Shown here piece after piece: positions 1 through 8,824 of a stretch of 39,570 bases of DNA. A program made the translations under genes and the position numbers. The stretch covers positions 1 to 39,570 of the forward strand of contig JAEEOD010000170.1 in the NCBI GenBank assembly GCA_016284115.1. The letters are read 5' to 3'. The stretch is from Bacteroidaceae bacterium. Lineage in GTDB: Bacteria; Bacteroidota; Bacteroidia; Bacteroidales; Bacteroidaceae. The notes under the pieces were generated by a model, which made no database searches, was not told the DNA's origin, and worked only from the letters and a program-made list of their open reading frames with translations. How positions within the stretch are numbered: position 1 is the first letter of the stretch; the number at the start of each line of letters is the position of its first letter.

Positions 1-990
1 TGAGATGCCTATAACAATAATAGATATTCCATTATGAACCAAGGACAACGCCCCCATTGCGAAAAGCCACCCCCAAACAATAGATATTATTATTAATGAA
101 ATGTTCCAAATGTTTCTAAAACAAAGAAGCAAAAGAAGCAATATCAGTATTACAGCTATAGAGATAGACAACAAGCTATCATTCCTTATTTGAGTAGCAT
201 TGCCAACGGCTATGACTGGTCCACCTATGACATGAATATCCACATTTTCATGTATGCTCTTAAATTCATCAATCGTCTTGTCTATGAGATTAATTAGTTT
301 TGCATTGTTTTCAGTCTCACTTGCTCCGAATGGAGAAGTCATCATGACAATACCTTTACTCATATCCGGAGAAAAGATGTAGCCATCATACAACTCATAA
401 TCCGCATTTAAAGTTGCACTTTGAAGTCTATTTAGCACAGGAGTAAACAGTTTCAATGGGTCTTTTGAAACGTTACCAGTCATTAAACTTGACACCGGGA
501 ATAGCAGAAGCTGTTTGTCGTCCCTCAAACAATCAACAATATATAAATCGTTAGAAAAGAGACTGTCAATTCTTGCATAATCTTCCTCAGTCAGAAGGTA
601 TGGTACGTTTTTATACAAGTAATCTGTCGTTTCACCAATGGCATTATAATCTATTTGAGAAATAAGGTTCTTAACGAATCCTTCATTATCATTATTTATC
701 AAAGTTTGTTCAAACTCATCAATAGCTTCGACGACCCCATCAATATCGTTTGTGGTTGAGTCTTTTGATTCAAAAACGACAAAAACTCTGTCTGCACCAG
801 ATAAATCCTGATATATAGGCATCGCTTTATGGTAATCGTCACCTAATGGCAAGAAATCAAGGATATCCTCTTTATAGGACTGTTTTGACAACAGAAACAA
901 AAGCCCAACAGTTATAATGAGCAAAGACAACAAAAACGATTTGGGATTCGCTTTGAAATAGTCATATATTTTTAAAACTACGGCTATCAT
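1..990 (-). CDS. MMPL/RND-family exporter, N-terminal part (cut by window edge)
   Basis: The frame stays open from an ATG at 990-988 to base 1, giving 330 codons with no stop, so the C-terminal part lies outside the window. A hydrophobic segment at about residues 18-35 is followed by a soluble region and then by closely spaced membrane segments near the edge. The stretch GGPVIAVGNATQ just before the second membrane block is typical of MMPL/RND porter proteins. The ATG overlaps the stop of the upstream acyltransferase by 4 bases (ATGA), so the two are translationally linked. MMPL proteins are standard members of aryl-polyene and flexirubin clusters, where they are thought to move the lipid-linked pigment towards the outer membrane. 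That role here is inferred from context. Confidence 0.88.
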   Translation of the reverse strand, partial: MIAVVLKIYDYFKANPKSFLLSLLIITVGLLFLLSKQSYKEDILDFLPLGDDYHKAMPIYQDLSGADRVFVVFESKDSTTNDIDGVVEAIDEFEQTLINNDNEGFVKNLISQIDYNAIGETTDYLYKNVPYLLTEEDYARIDSLFSNDLYIVDCLRDDKQLLLFPVSSLMTGNVSKDPLKLFTPVLNRLQSATLNADYELYDGYIFSPDMSKGIVMMTSPFGASETENNAKLINLIDKTIDEFKSIHENVDIHVIGGPVIAVGNATQIRNDSLLSISIAVILILLLLLLCFRNIWNISLIIISIVWGWLFAMGALSLVHNGISIIVIGIS

Positions 991-2120
991 CTTTGTTTGT
1001 TATCAATAGGATTAGAATAAATGCCAATGAAAAATTCTTTCAATCTGTCAATATCACATGCATCATATCTATCCAGTTTTGACATATGGTGGATAAACTT
1101 ATCATAATCATCTTTAGAATACATTGAAGCATATTTTGTATTACCATACAGTAAGTCATGTGCTACATAGTTGTTAGGGTATAAACGATACGCTGTGTTT
1201 ATACGAGAATCCAACAACTTTGCTACAGATTTATGGTATTCATTATTAGTCATATATTCCAACGCTACCAACTCTGCTACTGAAATCGGTTCGCATATTC
1301 CTATATGAACTCGCCCTTTAGGCTGAAGGATACCGGTAATGATACTATTTAAATCTTCTCCCGGTTTCTTTATATATCTTGTATATTGAGATTCATACAA
1401 TTCGAGCGTTTTTAATAAATCACAAGGTTCCCATTCATAGGATACACTTATAGGTACAATGTGTAAATCTGCTAAAGCCTTAATCTTATCTTTAGGCTCA
1501 CTCAGACAAAACATCTTAATGATTCCTTGATCAGTACTGTCTATACCATTCTTGGTACGTCCATTTCGTTGCGCAATCCAAACAGATTCTTTTTTTTCTG
1601 AAATGACATATCGAATGTATTCAGAAAGGTGCAAGGAACTCTTATAAAAATCTTTTATGCTACTGCCTTGTCTCTCCACTTTGAACATCTTGTTTGACTT
1701 GCCAATATCAACTACTATTGGGTTTATCATTAAGTTGGCGCCAAAAGTGATCTCTGTGGTTTCAAATCCATTCACAACGAAAAAGTATTGAAGCAAACTT
1801 GAATCAAGCATTATATCGCGATGATTAGAAACATAAAGATAACTTTTATTCGGATCTAATCGTTCAATGCCGGTACAACTAAAATGAGTTATACTCCTCT
1901 TTATCACTTGCTCATTTACTTTCTTCATTGTTTCATGCTGAAATTCACGAGTTGTCTTAAAAGAGCCAACCATCTTTCTAATATCCTCAATCGGTTCATT
2001 AGGATACACAAACAATGAAAGAAGTGGAAATAATTCACAAGCAGCAATCCTTTTCATCGCTGCAGGTATTTCCTCCTCATAATAAGGACGAATATCATCA
2101 AATTTAGTATTAATTTCCAT
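987..2120 (-). CDS. Glycerolipid-type acyltransferase (PlsB/PlsC-like)
   Basis: This 377-residue protein carries an acyltransferase signature, NHRDIMLD, at about residues 99-106 and a second conserved stretch, AQRNGRTKNG, at about residues 184-193. These are features of the 1-acylglycerol-3-phosphate acyltransferase fold. The acidic residue lies six positions after the His rather than the usual five, with another Asp two after it, so the exact catalytic pair is not obvious. No signal peptide is seen. The start ATG overlaps the end of the upstream hydrolase gene by 11 bases and the stop overlaps the exporter start. A role in putting an acyl chain on the polyene head group or its lipid anchor is inferred from its place in the cluster. 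Confidence 0.8.
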   Translation of the reverse strand: MEINTKFDDIRPYYEEEIPAAMKRIAACELFPLLSLFVYPNEPIEDIRKMVGSFKTTREFQHETMKKVNEQVIKRSITHFSCTGIERLDPNKSYLYVSNHRDIMLDSSLLQYFFVVNGFETTEITFGANLMINPIVVDIGKSNKMFKVERQGSSIKDFYKSSLHLSEYIRYVISEKKESVWIAQRNGRTKNGIDSTDQGIIKMFCLSEPKDKIKALADLHIVPISVSYEWEPCDLLKTLELYESQYTRYIKKPGEDLNSIITGILQPKGRVHIGICEPISVAELVALEYMTNNEYHKSVAKLLDSRINTAYRLYPNNYVAHDLLYGNTKYASMYSKDDYDKFIHHMSKLDRYDACDIDRLKEFFIGIYSNPIDNKQR

Positions 2121-2958
2121 TATCTAATAATCTATTAATCCAATTAATAAACTCTATCTTCCACTCTCTACTTTCTGGTGTGCCTTTCGAATCACTCGCT
2201 CCGAAGCCATGTCCTCCAGTTTCATATTGTATATATTTATGAGGGATACTTTTTTCCGTCAAGGCTTTATCTAATAACACTGAATTTCTATAATCCACAA
2301 TTGGATCATCTTTACAATTTACCAAAAAAACAGGTGGACAATCAGCAGGAACATGTTTTTCAAGAGACAAAGAATCTCTAAGGTCTTTATTTCTCACTCT
2401 ACTATCTCCCAACAAAGCCCTCCGTGACCTTTTATGAACACAATCTTCTGTCATCGTGACAACCGGATAAATTGGAGCGACAAAAAAAGGTTTGTCTTCT
2501 TCTTTGAAAAACTCTGCAGCCGACATAACCAGATGTCCTCCTGCAGAAAAGCCCATAGCACCTACATGATGAGGATTGATTCTGAATTCCTCAGAATGGT
2601 CCTTAATATATTTAATTGCCTGTTTTAAATCATCCTGGGGATCTGGATATCGATTCCCTCTGAAAACATATCGAAAACGAAACAAGAAAGCTGGCACATA
2701 GGCCGTTCTATATCGAAGCACAAATGCCGATATTCCATTCTCATTTAGCCAAGAAGCTACAGCCTCTCCTTCTGTTTTCATATCATGCCATAAGTAACTT
2801 CCTCCTGGGCATACAATAACAGCAGTATTATTGTCGCCATCTGCCAAATAAGGAGTCATGATTACCTTTTTACTATCAGGATAATCACTCCATATGTTTA
2901 TCTGGGCACAGATTTGCACAGATAAGAGCATAAACAATATGATCAATTTGGCACGCAT
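2110..2958 (-). CDS. Secreted alpha/beta hydrolase (acetyl-xylan-esterase-like)
   Basis: The product has 282 residues and an N-terminal signal peptide ending near Ala18-Gln19. It has the oxyanion stretch CPGGSY (residues 50-55), the nucleophile elbow GFSAG (Ser138), an acidic pair DD at about 217-218 and His250 in GGHGFG. This is a complete Ser-Asp-His triad of the esterase/lipase family often annotated as acetylxylan esterase. It sits between a CrtI-like oxidase and an acyltransferase in the polyene operon and overlaps both genes by 10-16 bases. It is therefore more likely a pathway esterase acting outside the cytoplasm, perhaps on the acylated pigment or its lipid, than a glycan esterase. 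The substrate cannot be read from the sequence. Confidence 0.82.
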   Translation of the reverse strand: MRAKLIILFMLLSVQICAQINIWSDYPDSKKVIMTPYLADGDNNTAVIVCPGGSYLWHDMKTEGEAVASWLNENGISAFVLRYRTAYVPAFLFRFRYVFRGNRYPDPQDDLKQAIKYIKDHSEEFRINPHHVGAMGFSAGGHLVMSAAEFFKEEDKPFFVAPIYPVVTMTEDCVHKRSRRALLGDSRVRNKDLRDSLSLEKHVPADCPPVFLVNCKDDPIVDYRNSVLLDKALTEKSIPHKYIQYETGGHGFGASDSKGTPESREWKIEFINWINRLLDNGN

Positions 2959-4451
2959 GCGTTAATTTTGTTAATGATATAATTTATCCCCAAGATAGCT
3001 TCACAAGTATTTATGGCAGTCAAAGGTACTCCACAGAAACCATGAAGATTATTATTCTGGCCAGTTAATAATAAGTTATCTATTTTTGTAACCACTGGGA
3101 CCTGTGATGCCACAATATTACTATAGTCTTTACTGAAACCACATAGCGTTCCATCTTTTGCAGCATAGAAATCTCTAATAGTCAAAGGAGATGCAGTATT
3201 AACGCCAATTACGCAGTCACGAAAACCGGGATGTATCTCCTCTACAAGATGAAAGAGTTCATCGGCTTTTCGCTCTTTCCAAACTTCATAGCCTTTTGTC
3301 CTATGCCCCCAACTTGTTGCCTCCCATTCTCTAACTTCTTCAAAACTCATGGGAGCAGTAATGATCGCTTTATTGGCATATTTCCCTTGATTTCTTTCAG
3401 GTGGTGTCATGAACAAAAAGCCTAAAGGCCATTGTGTATCAGTTCTGCCAAACTTCCAGATATCATCATATTTGGTCATATAATACTCAGTATGATTAAT
3501 ATAAGGAAAACTATTTTCTTTGAGTTTAATAAAAACAGAGAAGGCAGAATAGGCATTAGGTAATTCATTTAATCTTTTTCTAAATGGTTTAGGAAAAGTC
3601 TTTTCTGGCACTAATTTAAATAGCGAGCAAGGATGAATATCTGAAATATAATAATCAGCTGTGTGCATTTCACCTTTAACAGTTCTCACAAACTCCACAT
3701 GCCGATTATTTACTTCTATCCATTCTACTCCATTATTTGTCTGAACATGTCCGCCATTTTCAATAATAACATCCCTTAAGAGATTGGCAAAAAGGTTACT
3801 GCCGCCAACAAACCTTGTAGTTCCATTGATATACAATGTGCTAATAATTGCATGAATATAGGCGGGAGTTTGATTCCCACGTCCACCATATAAGGGATTA
3901 AGATATGCCAAAACACTGGCTAATTTCTTATTCTTTACGTATTTAGCAATGAATCCATCAGCGGATAACAAATAATCATCTGAATAAGCGAACAAATTCA
4001 TTATTCCATTAGACGGACGAAGATTAAGCAAATCAATTTGATCGGTTAGCGCAAAAACAGCATTGATATATTGCTTAATATCTGCTGCATCTTCAGGGAA
4101 ATTCCTTACCAAAGATTGGTAAAATAATTCTTTTCCTTTTCCTAAACGGTAAGAGGCTCTATCTTCTGCAAAATATAAGTAGTCAGAACATTCATCATCG
4201 ACTTCTTTTATTTCGACTTTATCCATTATCCCTAGATAGGAACATATTCTTCGGATACATCCACCTGGTTGCATTCCTCCTATAACATGCATACCAGTAT
4301 CAAATGATTCTCCAAAGCGCTTAAAGGTTTGAAGTCCGCCACCTATTGTAGAATTCTTTTCAAGAACGGTCACATCAAACCCCTCTTTTGCAAGTATTGC
4401 ACCAGTGAACAAACCACCTAAACCTCCACCTATAATAATGACCTTTTTCAT
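2943..4451 (-). CDS. CrtI/CrtISO-like FAD-dependent oxidoreductase (second of a pair)
   Basis: The FAD-binding dinucleotide motif GGGLGG follows the first beta strand (MKKVIII) and is followed by an acidic residue at the end of beta 2 (VLEK) and then IGGG. This is the arrangement of phytoene desaturase/carotenoid isomerase proteins. The C-terminus has the second FAD contact (LLLTGQNNNLHGFCGVPL). I chose the ATG at 4451 because the two codons before it begin with TTG and overlap the upstream stop. The protein is then 502 residues. It is a paralogue of the gene just upstream, sharing the TGQN-N-HG motif and the middle-domain layout. In polyene clusters such enzymes could isomerise or oxidise the conjugated chain, but the reaction is unknown. 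Confidence 0.88.
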   Translation of the reverse strand: MKKVIIIGGGLGGLFTGAILAKEGFDVTVLEKNSTIGGGLQTFKRFGESFDTGMHVIGGMQPGGCIRRICSYLGIMDKVEIKEVDDECSDYLYFAEDRASYRLGKGKELFYQSLVRNFPEDAADIKQYINAVFALTDQIDLLNLRPSNGIMNLFAYSDDYLLSADGFIAKYVKNKKLASVLAYLNPLYGGRGNQTPAYIHAIISTLYINGTTRFVGGSNLFANLLRDVIIENGGHVQTNNGVEWIEVNNRHVEFVRTVKGEMHTADYYISDIHPCSLFKLVPEKTFPKPFRKRLNELPNAYSAFSVFIKLKENSFPYINHTEYYMTKYDDIWKFGRTDTQWPLGFLFMTPPERNQGKYANKAIITAPMSFEEVREWEATSWGHRTKGYEVWKERKADELFHLVEEIHPGFRDCVIGVNTASPLTIRDFYAAKDGTLCGFSKDYSNIVASQVPVVTKIDNLLLTGQNNNLHGFCGVPLTAINTCEAILGINYIINKINACVPN

Positions 4452-4453
4452 GT

Positions 4454-5944
4454 TCAACTATCCAATATTTGTTTGTATAATCTCTGAGCAGTCAAGAATT
4501 CACTACAAGTTACGATGGTACCGACAATAACTCCTAAAATGCCATGAGAATTAATGTTTTGTCCTGTCAAAAACAGATTCGGTATTTTAGTTTTATGCGG
4601 AACACGATATTCAATACTCTTATTCACATCTTTAACACACCCGTACATAGACCCACTTTCAGTACCAGTATAGTCTAGATAGGTCAATGGCGTTGATGTG
4701 TAATAATCCGATATTTTATCCTTAATCTCTGGGAAATGTTGACAAAGCAAATCAATCATTTTTTCAGCTTTATCCTTTTTTAATTGCTCATAGTCTGCCC
4801 CCCTATGACCTATTTTAGTTCCACGCCATTTCTCCACGTCAGCAATTTTCATATAGGACAGCATAACGCCAGATTTTGCAAAACGAGATTGCTCGTCATC
4901 ACAAAGATGCATATACAAGAATCCTTTGGGCCAGGTATTTTCAGTATAAGACTCTGCATCCCATGGTGAATCACATGTATATGCATAATAATTGGAGTTC
5001 ATATATGGAACACTATTGTCTTTAAATCGCAAATAGACGGAGAAACCGCCTATGCTTTGGGGAATCGCACAAACACGTTCTCTAAAGGCAGCCCTAATCA
5101 GTTTAGTATCAAGCAACTCCAATGTCCTAATGGGATGCGCATCAGAAATGATATAATCAGCAGATATGAAATCACTTCCATTTACTTTAACGCCTATTGC
5201 CTGACTATCATTACAAAGAATCTTGGATACTTTTTTATTCGTTAAAACAGAACCGCCATATCTCAGAATAGTATTTTGCAATGATGTTGCTATACCATCA
5301 CTGCCCCCTACAATGCGGTAAGCGCTCTGGTTATAGAAATCCATAATAAATGCATGAGCAGAAAAAGGCGTCTTATCTTTCTGTGCAGCATATAAGGGAA
5401 GATTGCCAACTAAAACTTGAGCCAATAATGGATCAGTTATAATGCCATCAATGACCTCATTAATAGAAGTCAATTGATATTTTGTATTCACATATGTATC
5501 TGTTTCTGCATGTTTAAGAGAATGTAAGGTAGATGCGGAAGATACTTCTTCAATTAAATTATAGTACTTTATCAGGTTCTCTCGTTGTTTGGGAAAATAC
5601 TGGCTCATCTGCTCAATAAAGCGTTCTTTACCTGTAGCAAATTTGTATTTCTGTCCTCTCAAATAAATAACATCATAGCCAGTAGGATCCAATTGAGATA
5701 ATGCCACATCATTTTTTATTTCAAGGAATCTAAACAAGCGATCTAATGTTTGTCCTTCAGAAGCACTACCGATAAAGTGCATGCCTGTTTCAAATTTAGT
5801 GCCTTTTCTATAAAAACACTGCAAACACCCACCTATTTGTGCAGACTGCTCTAAAACAGTTACATTGTAACCATTCTTAGCTAAAACGACGCCACATGAC
5901 AAGCCTCCTAAGCCACTACCTATTATGACGACATTATTATGCAT
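4454..5944 (-). CDS. CrtI/CrtISO-like FAD-dependent oxidoreductase (first of a pair)
   Basis: This 496-residue protein begins with an FAD-binding fold: GSGLGG at residues 9-14, then VLEQ and IGGC. It ends with LFLTGQNINSHGILG, the FAD contact seen in carotenoid desaturase and isomerase families. Its stop codon lies two bases before the ATG of the paralogous downstream gene, and its ATG overlaps the end of the glycosyltransferase fusion by 8 bases. The tandem pair probably arose by duplication and may work as a heterodimer or in sequence on the polyene. A role as an all-trans/cis isomerase or as a desaturase that extends conjugation is possible. A true carotenoid pathway is unlikely because no phytoene synthase is present in the window. 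Confidence 0.88.
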   Translation of the reverse strand: MHNNVVIIGSGLGGLSCGVVLAKNGYNVTVLEQSAQIGGCLQCFYRKGTKFETGMHFIGSASEGQTLDRLFRFLEIKNDVALSQLDPTGYDVIYLRGQKYKFATGKERFIEQMSQYFPKQRENLIKYYNLIEEVSSASTLHSLKHAETDTYVNTKYQLTSINEVIDGIITDPLLAQVLVGNLPLYAAQKDKTPFSAHAFIMDFYNQSAYRIVGGSDGIATSLQNTILRYGGSVLTNKKVSKILCNDSQAIGVKVNGSDFISADYIISDAHPIRTLELLDTKLIRAAFRERVCAIPQSIGGFSVYLRFKDNSVPYMNSNYYAYTCDSPWDAESYTENTWPKGFLYMHLCDDEQSRFAKSGVMLSYMKIADVEKWRGTKIGHRGADYEQLKKDKAEKMIDLLCQHFPEIKDKISDYYTSTPLTYLDYTGTESGSMYGCVKDVNKSIEYRVPHKTKIPNLFLTGQNINSHGILGVIVGTIVTCSEFLTAQRLYKQILDS

Positions 5945-7436
5945 CTCTCTCTATACGATTTGAAATACAACTATAATTAGCAACATAAAGCTTTCGCATA
6001 TAAGAAGCTTGATCTTTCAGTTCGCCGATCCTCTTCAGTTCTTCTACTTTAATTGGTTTATCTACTTCTATGTATATCGGCCCTTTATTCAGACTATATG
6101 TTTTCTTTGGTAATATTTTACCAGTTCCATATAAATACATTGGTAAAATATCAAGGTTTAATCTCTCTGCAATAAAGAAAGCTCCTTGATGGAATCGCCC
6201 TATTTTGCAATCTTTTGAGCGAGTTCCTTCAGGATAAACTGCTATACTATAACCTCTATCCACCAAATCTTTTAATTTAGGCAACAGAACTTCAATCCCA
6301 TCCATAACAGGCACGTATTCAGCATTTCTAATCAGAAGTCCATAAAAAGGATTATTCCACACCCAATCATTAGTAAGGAAGATAATATTGGGTGTAAAGA
6401 TAAGCTGGCACATCAAGTCCAAATGAGATTGATGGTTACAAATAATAACATGTGGCTTTTCAAAATCTACATAATCATTTACTTTATATGAGAATGTCGT
6501 GCCTGGTATTCCATGCTTAATCATAATAAACCTTGCCGACCTATATATTATCTTATGCAAGAACTGTTTTTTTTTCTCTGTCATTTTCCCAAACTTAGTA
6601 TATACCCATACAAATGGAAGAATAACAACCATAGCAAAAAAAGAGAAAAACAAAAAAGAGTAAATTGTCCTAATGTATCTCGCTAAGTACCTACAAATCC
6701 TTAAAGGTAACCCATATACAATAGCCAAAATACAAAGAATGGTATTTAATATACTAATTCTCCCAAAATCAGCAAATGGCCTAAAATGACTTACCCTTTC
6801 CTCTTTTGGAGGATAGTATACATTGATTGGTATTTCTTTAATCGCCACTCCATGCCATGATGGGAATACCAAGAGTTCCAATTCTGCCTCATATTTAGAG
6901 GTTAAGAAATTCAAGCCATAAAGTTTTTTTATTGGATACAATCTATAACCAGTTTGTGTATCACTAAGTTTTCTGCCTGTTTGAATATAAAACCAAAAAT
7001 TAGAGAATTGATTGGCGAAATTACTGCCCTTTGATCGTTCTACACCATTCAGATTTCTGCTTCCAACAATGATTGAGCCTGGATACATTTGATTGGCTTT
7101 CAAGAAATCGACTATATGCATTGGGTAATGCTGACCGTCAGCATCGATTGTAATTGCATAAGAAAAGCCCAATTTTAATGCTTCTTTAAATCCCTTTTTT
7201 AATGCATTTCCCTTGCCTTTGTTCTGTAGATTTCTTACAACATGAATTTTATCTATATGAGATAATATAGATGCTGTATTATCGGTACTACCATCATTAA
7301 TGACAATAACATCATCGCAGTATAATAATACCTCATTTATGACTGATTCAATAGTCTTGTCGTTGTTATATGTGGGTATTATTACACAAACTCCTCTTTC
7401 ACTAAGAGTATTCTTTATGTTTTCTTCAAATGTCAT
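5937..7436 (-). CDS. Glycosyltransferase family 2 fused to PlsC-type acyltransferase
   Basis: The product has 499 residues and two enzyme modules. Residues about 15-230 form a GT-A/GT2 domain like dolichyl-phosphate mannose synthase: IIPTYNN, the acidic VINDGSTDN and the metal-binding DADGQH (98-103). Hydrophobic segments at about 230-290 come next and would anchor it in the inner membrane. Residues about 300-480 are a PlsC-like domain with NHQSHLD (about 333-339) and YPEGTRS (about 400-406), the usual catalytic and substrate motifs. Fused GT2-acyltransferase proteins occur in aryl-polyene clusters and probably attach sugar and acyl groups to the lipid carrier of the pigment. The gene overlaps its neighbours by 8 and 11 bases. 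The donor sugar is not known. Confidence 0.88.
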   Translation of the reverse strand: MTFEENIKNTLSERGVCVIIPTYNNDKTIESVINEVLLYCDDVIVINDGSTDNTASILSHIDKIHVVRNLQNKGKGNALKKGFKEALKLGFSYAITIDADGQHYPMHIVDFLKANQMYPGSIIVGSRNLNGVERSKGSNFANQFSNFWFYIQTGRKLSDTQTGYRLYPIKKLYGLNFLTSKYEAELELLVFPSWHGVAIKEIPINVYYPPKEERVSHFRPFADFGRISILNTILCILAIVYGLPLRICRYLARYIRTIYSFLFFSFFAMVVILPFVWVYTKFGKMTEKKKQFLHKIIYRSARFIMIKHGIPGTTFSYKVNDYVDFEKPHVIICNHQSHLDLMCQLIFTPNIIFLTNDWVWNNPFYGLLIRNAEYVPVMDGIEVLLPKLKDLVDRGYSIAVYPEGTRSKDCKIGRFHQGAFFIAERLNLDILPMYLYGTGKILPKKTYSLNKGPIYIEVDKPIKVEELKRIGELKDQASYMRKLYVANYSCISNRIERDA

Positions 7437-7812
7437 TATTGGTTCTTCTACAAATTAAAGAGATTTTTGAAAGAAGGATATCTTTATCACACACAAGAGA
7501 TTGCATCTTTACGTCTCCTTCGTCCGCAACTGAAATCTTTTCAATCTTAAATACAACGTGTATATTTTTATCAGGCGTAATTGTGGAAATAAACTTCACA
7601 TTCTTTATAACCTTAATCACCAGCATCTCGCCTAATGCGTCTTCAAGCAATTCTTTTGCTATCTGAACAATGCACACCCCAGGGGTTATCGGCTTAGTAG
7701 GGAAATGAGCTTTATAAATAAAGTGTTGGGGATTCAGTTCAATTGTATAAATGAAAGCATCGCCCTCTTTGTTTTTATTATAAACACTATATAGTTGATC
7801 TCGCAGTACCAT
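7426..7812 (-). CDS. FabZ/ApeI-like hotdog dehydratase subunit, catalytic acid replaced by Gln
   Basis: This 128-residue single-hotdog protein has the dehydratase signature AHFPTKPITPGV. His36 sits where FabZ/FabA has its catalytic His. The residue 14 positions later, normally Glu (FabZ) or Asp (FabA), is Gln50 in PGVCIVQ. The fold therefore looks intact while one catalytic residue is missing. A second hotdog protein at 13343 shows the opposite pattern. I start at the ATG at 7812 rather than an in-frame TTG two codons upstream. In the gammaproteobacterial aryl-polyene pathway the dehydratases ApeI and ApeP work as a heterodimer, and this protein would be the ApeI-like partner. The function assigned is dehydration of 3-hydroxyacyl-ACP intermediates during polyene growth. 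Confidence 0.85.
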   Translation of the reverse strand: MVLRDQLYSVYNKNKEGDAFIYTIELNPQHFIYKAHFPTKPITPGVCIVQIAKELLEDALGEMLVIKVIKNVKFISTITPDKNIHVVFKIEKISVADEGDVKMQSLVCDKDILLSKISLICRRTNNDI

Positions 7813-7823
7813 ATTCAAGTTAA

Positions 7824-8243
7824 CTAATCAAACATTGGTTTGATGATTATGTTAATATTATGCTTTGTATCTTCATAAGTAGTATTATTGTTCTGCAAAC
7901 ATTTGATAACCCCTAACAAATCTTTTCTAAGTACCCTTTTAATATACCATTTGTTTATCATCTTCATTGCAGACAATATTATCACCTTGTCTTTTTCTAT
8001 CAAATAAGAAAAAGAAAGCATAGAAAGACCGAACTCATTGAAAATAGACCCATTAACTCTCTCACCATCATTAGCCATAACACAAATACCACTAATATAT
8101 GCTTTCGGCATATTTATAGTCATCTGATATTCTTTGCTATCGCCTTCATTCGGTAATAGACTTTGTGCATATGTTTCATTTGAGATTATACACAAAAAGA
8201 ATATACTAATAAATGTCAAACATACTTTGGTAAATCTGTTCAT
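7824..8243 (-). CDS. Small secreted protein of unknown function in the polyene operon
   Basis: This 139-residue protein has a clear signal peptide, with basic start MNRFTK, a hydrophobic core and likely cleavage after Thr-Tyr-Ala at about residue 26. The rest is soluble with no Cys at the cleavage site, so it is probably periplasmic rather than a lipoprotein. I do not recognise a family. By position, next to the LolA-like gene, it may correspond to the small DUF-type envelope proteins found in other aryl-polyene clusters, and it could help carry the pigment through the periplasm. The start ATG lies 38 bases inside the end of the LolA-like gene, an unusually long overlap for this operon that supports translational coupling. 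Confidence 0.7.
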   Translation of the reverse strand: MNRFTKVCLTFISIFFLCIISNETYAQSLLPNEGDSKEYQMTINMPKAYISGICVMANDGERVNGSIFNEFGLSMLSFSYLIEKDKVIILSAMKMINKWYIKRVLRKDLLGVIKCLQNNNTTYEDTKHNINIIIKPMFD

Positions 8244-8823
8244 TAATTCTAATATTTGTCATTGTAATAATGGTTCTATCTTCGTTTTTTTCCAATAATT
8301 CAACAGAAGAAATTACTTTATTATTTTTGTCAAAATGTAGGATTATTCTCTCAAACATAGACTTAATATCCTTTCTTTGAGGTAATAATGTTGCTATATA
8401 TTCGTCTTTCTCAATAGCAATTTCTGTTTTGAAATCTTTTTCATCCGACAAAGACTTGCCAACCACACTATTCATCATTATACGAGCAATCTCCCTGAAA
8501 AGCTTATTCTGATTAACATCAATAACATCACTACGGTCATCTTTTTTTAGGCTTACTTTCGAACCATTCAAAATGAACGTGTATTTATAGGGTGATATGT
8601 ACTCCCACCTAAGCATATTAGTTTGCTGGTAATACATCCTGCCAGTAGATTTCATTTCATGGTTCAGCATCTTTACATGTTTTATCTGAATGAAATCGCA
8701 CTGCAAAGACTTCATCACTGATGCAGCTTGATTTATCTCATCTTTTATTTGGTTCACACCTTGTGAGAATAAAGAGGCAGAAGCCCAAAATACAGCTATT
8801 AATATAGTAATAATCCTTTTCAT
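8206..8823 (-). CDS. LolA-like outer-membrane lipoprotein carrier protein
   Basis: The chosen start (ATG at 8823) lies one base after the stop of the SMR-like gene and gives a normal signal peptide (MKRIITILIAVFWASASLFS). A longer frame beginning at 8871 would put 16 extra residues before it and is less likely. The mature part has the LolA/LolB pattern: an early LQCDFIQIKH strand, GRMYYQQTNMLRWEY, and a run of alternating beta strands forming a half-barrel. The total is 205 residues. A LolA-like gene is a hallmark of aryl-polyene clusters, where it is thought to carry the lipid-linked pigment across the periplasm instead of lipoproteins. The housekeeping LolA should lie elsewhere. Confidence 0.87.
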   Translation of the reverse strand: MKRIITILIAVFWASASLFSQGVNQIKDEINQAASVMKSLQCDFIQIKHVKMLNHEMKSTGRMYYQQTNMLRWEYISPYKYTFILNGSKVSLKKDDRSDVIDVNQNKLFREIARIMMNSVVGKSLSDEKDFKTEIAIEKDEYIATLLPQRKDIKSMFERIILHFDKNNKVISSVELLEKNEDRTIITMTNIRINEQIYQSMFDIY

Positions 8824-8824
8824 T

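Noticed and set aside
2943..5944. True carotenoid pathway
   Set aside because: The CrtI-like pair is present, but no phytoene synthase, GGPP synthase or cyclase is in the window and the neighbours are polyketide genes.
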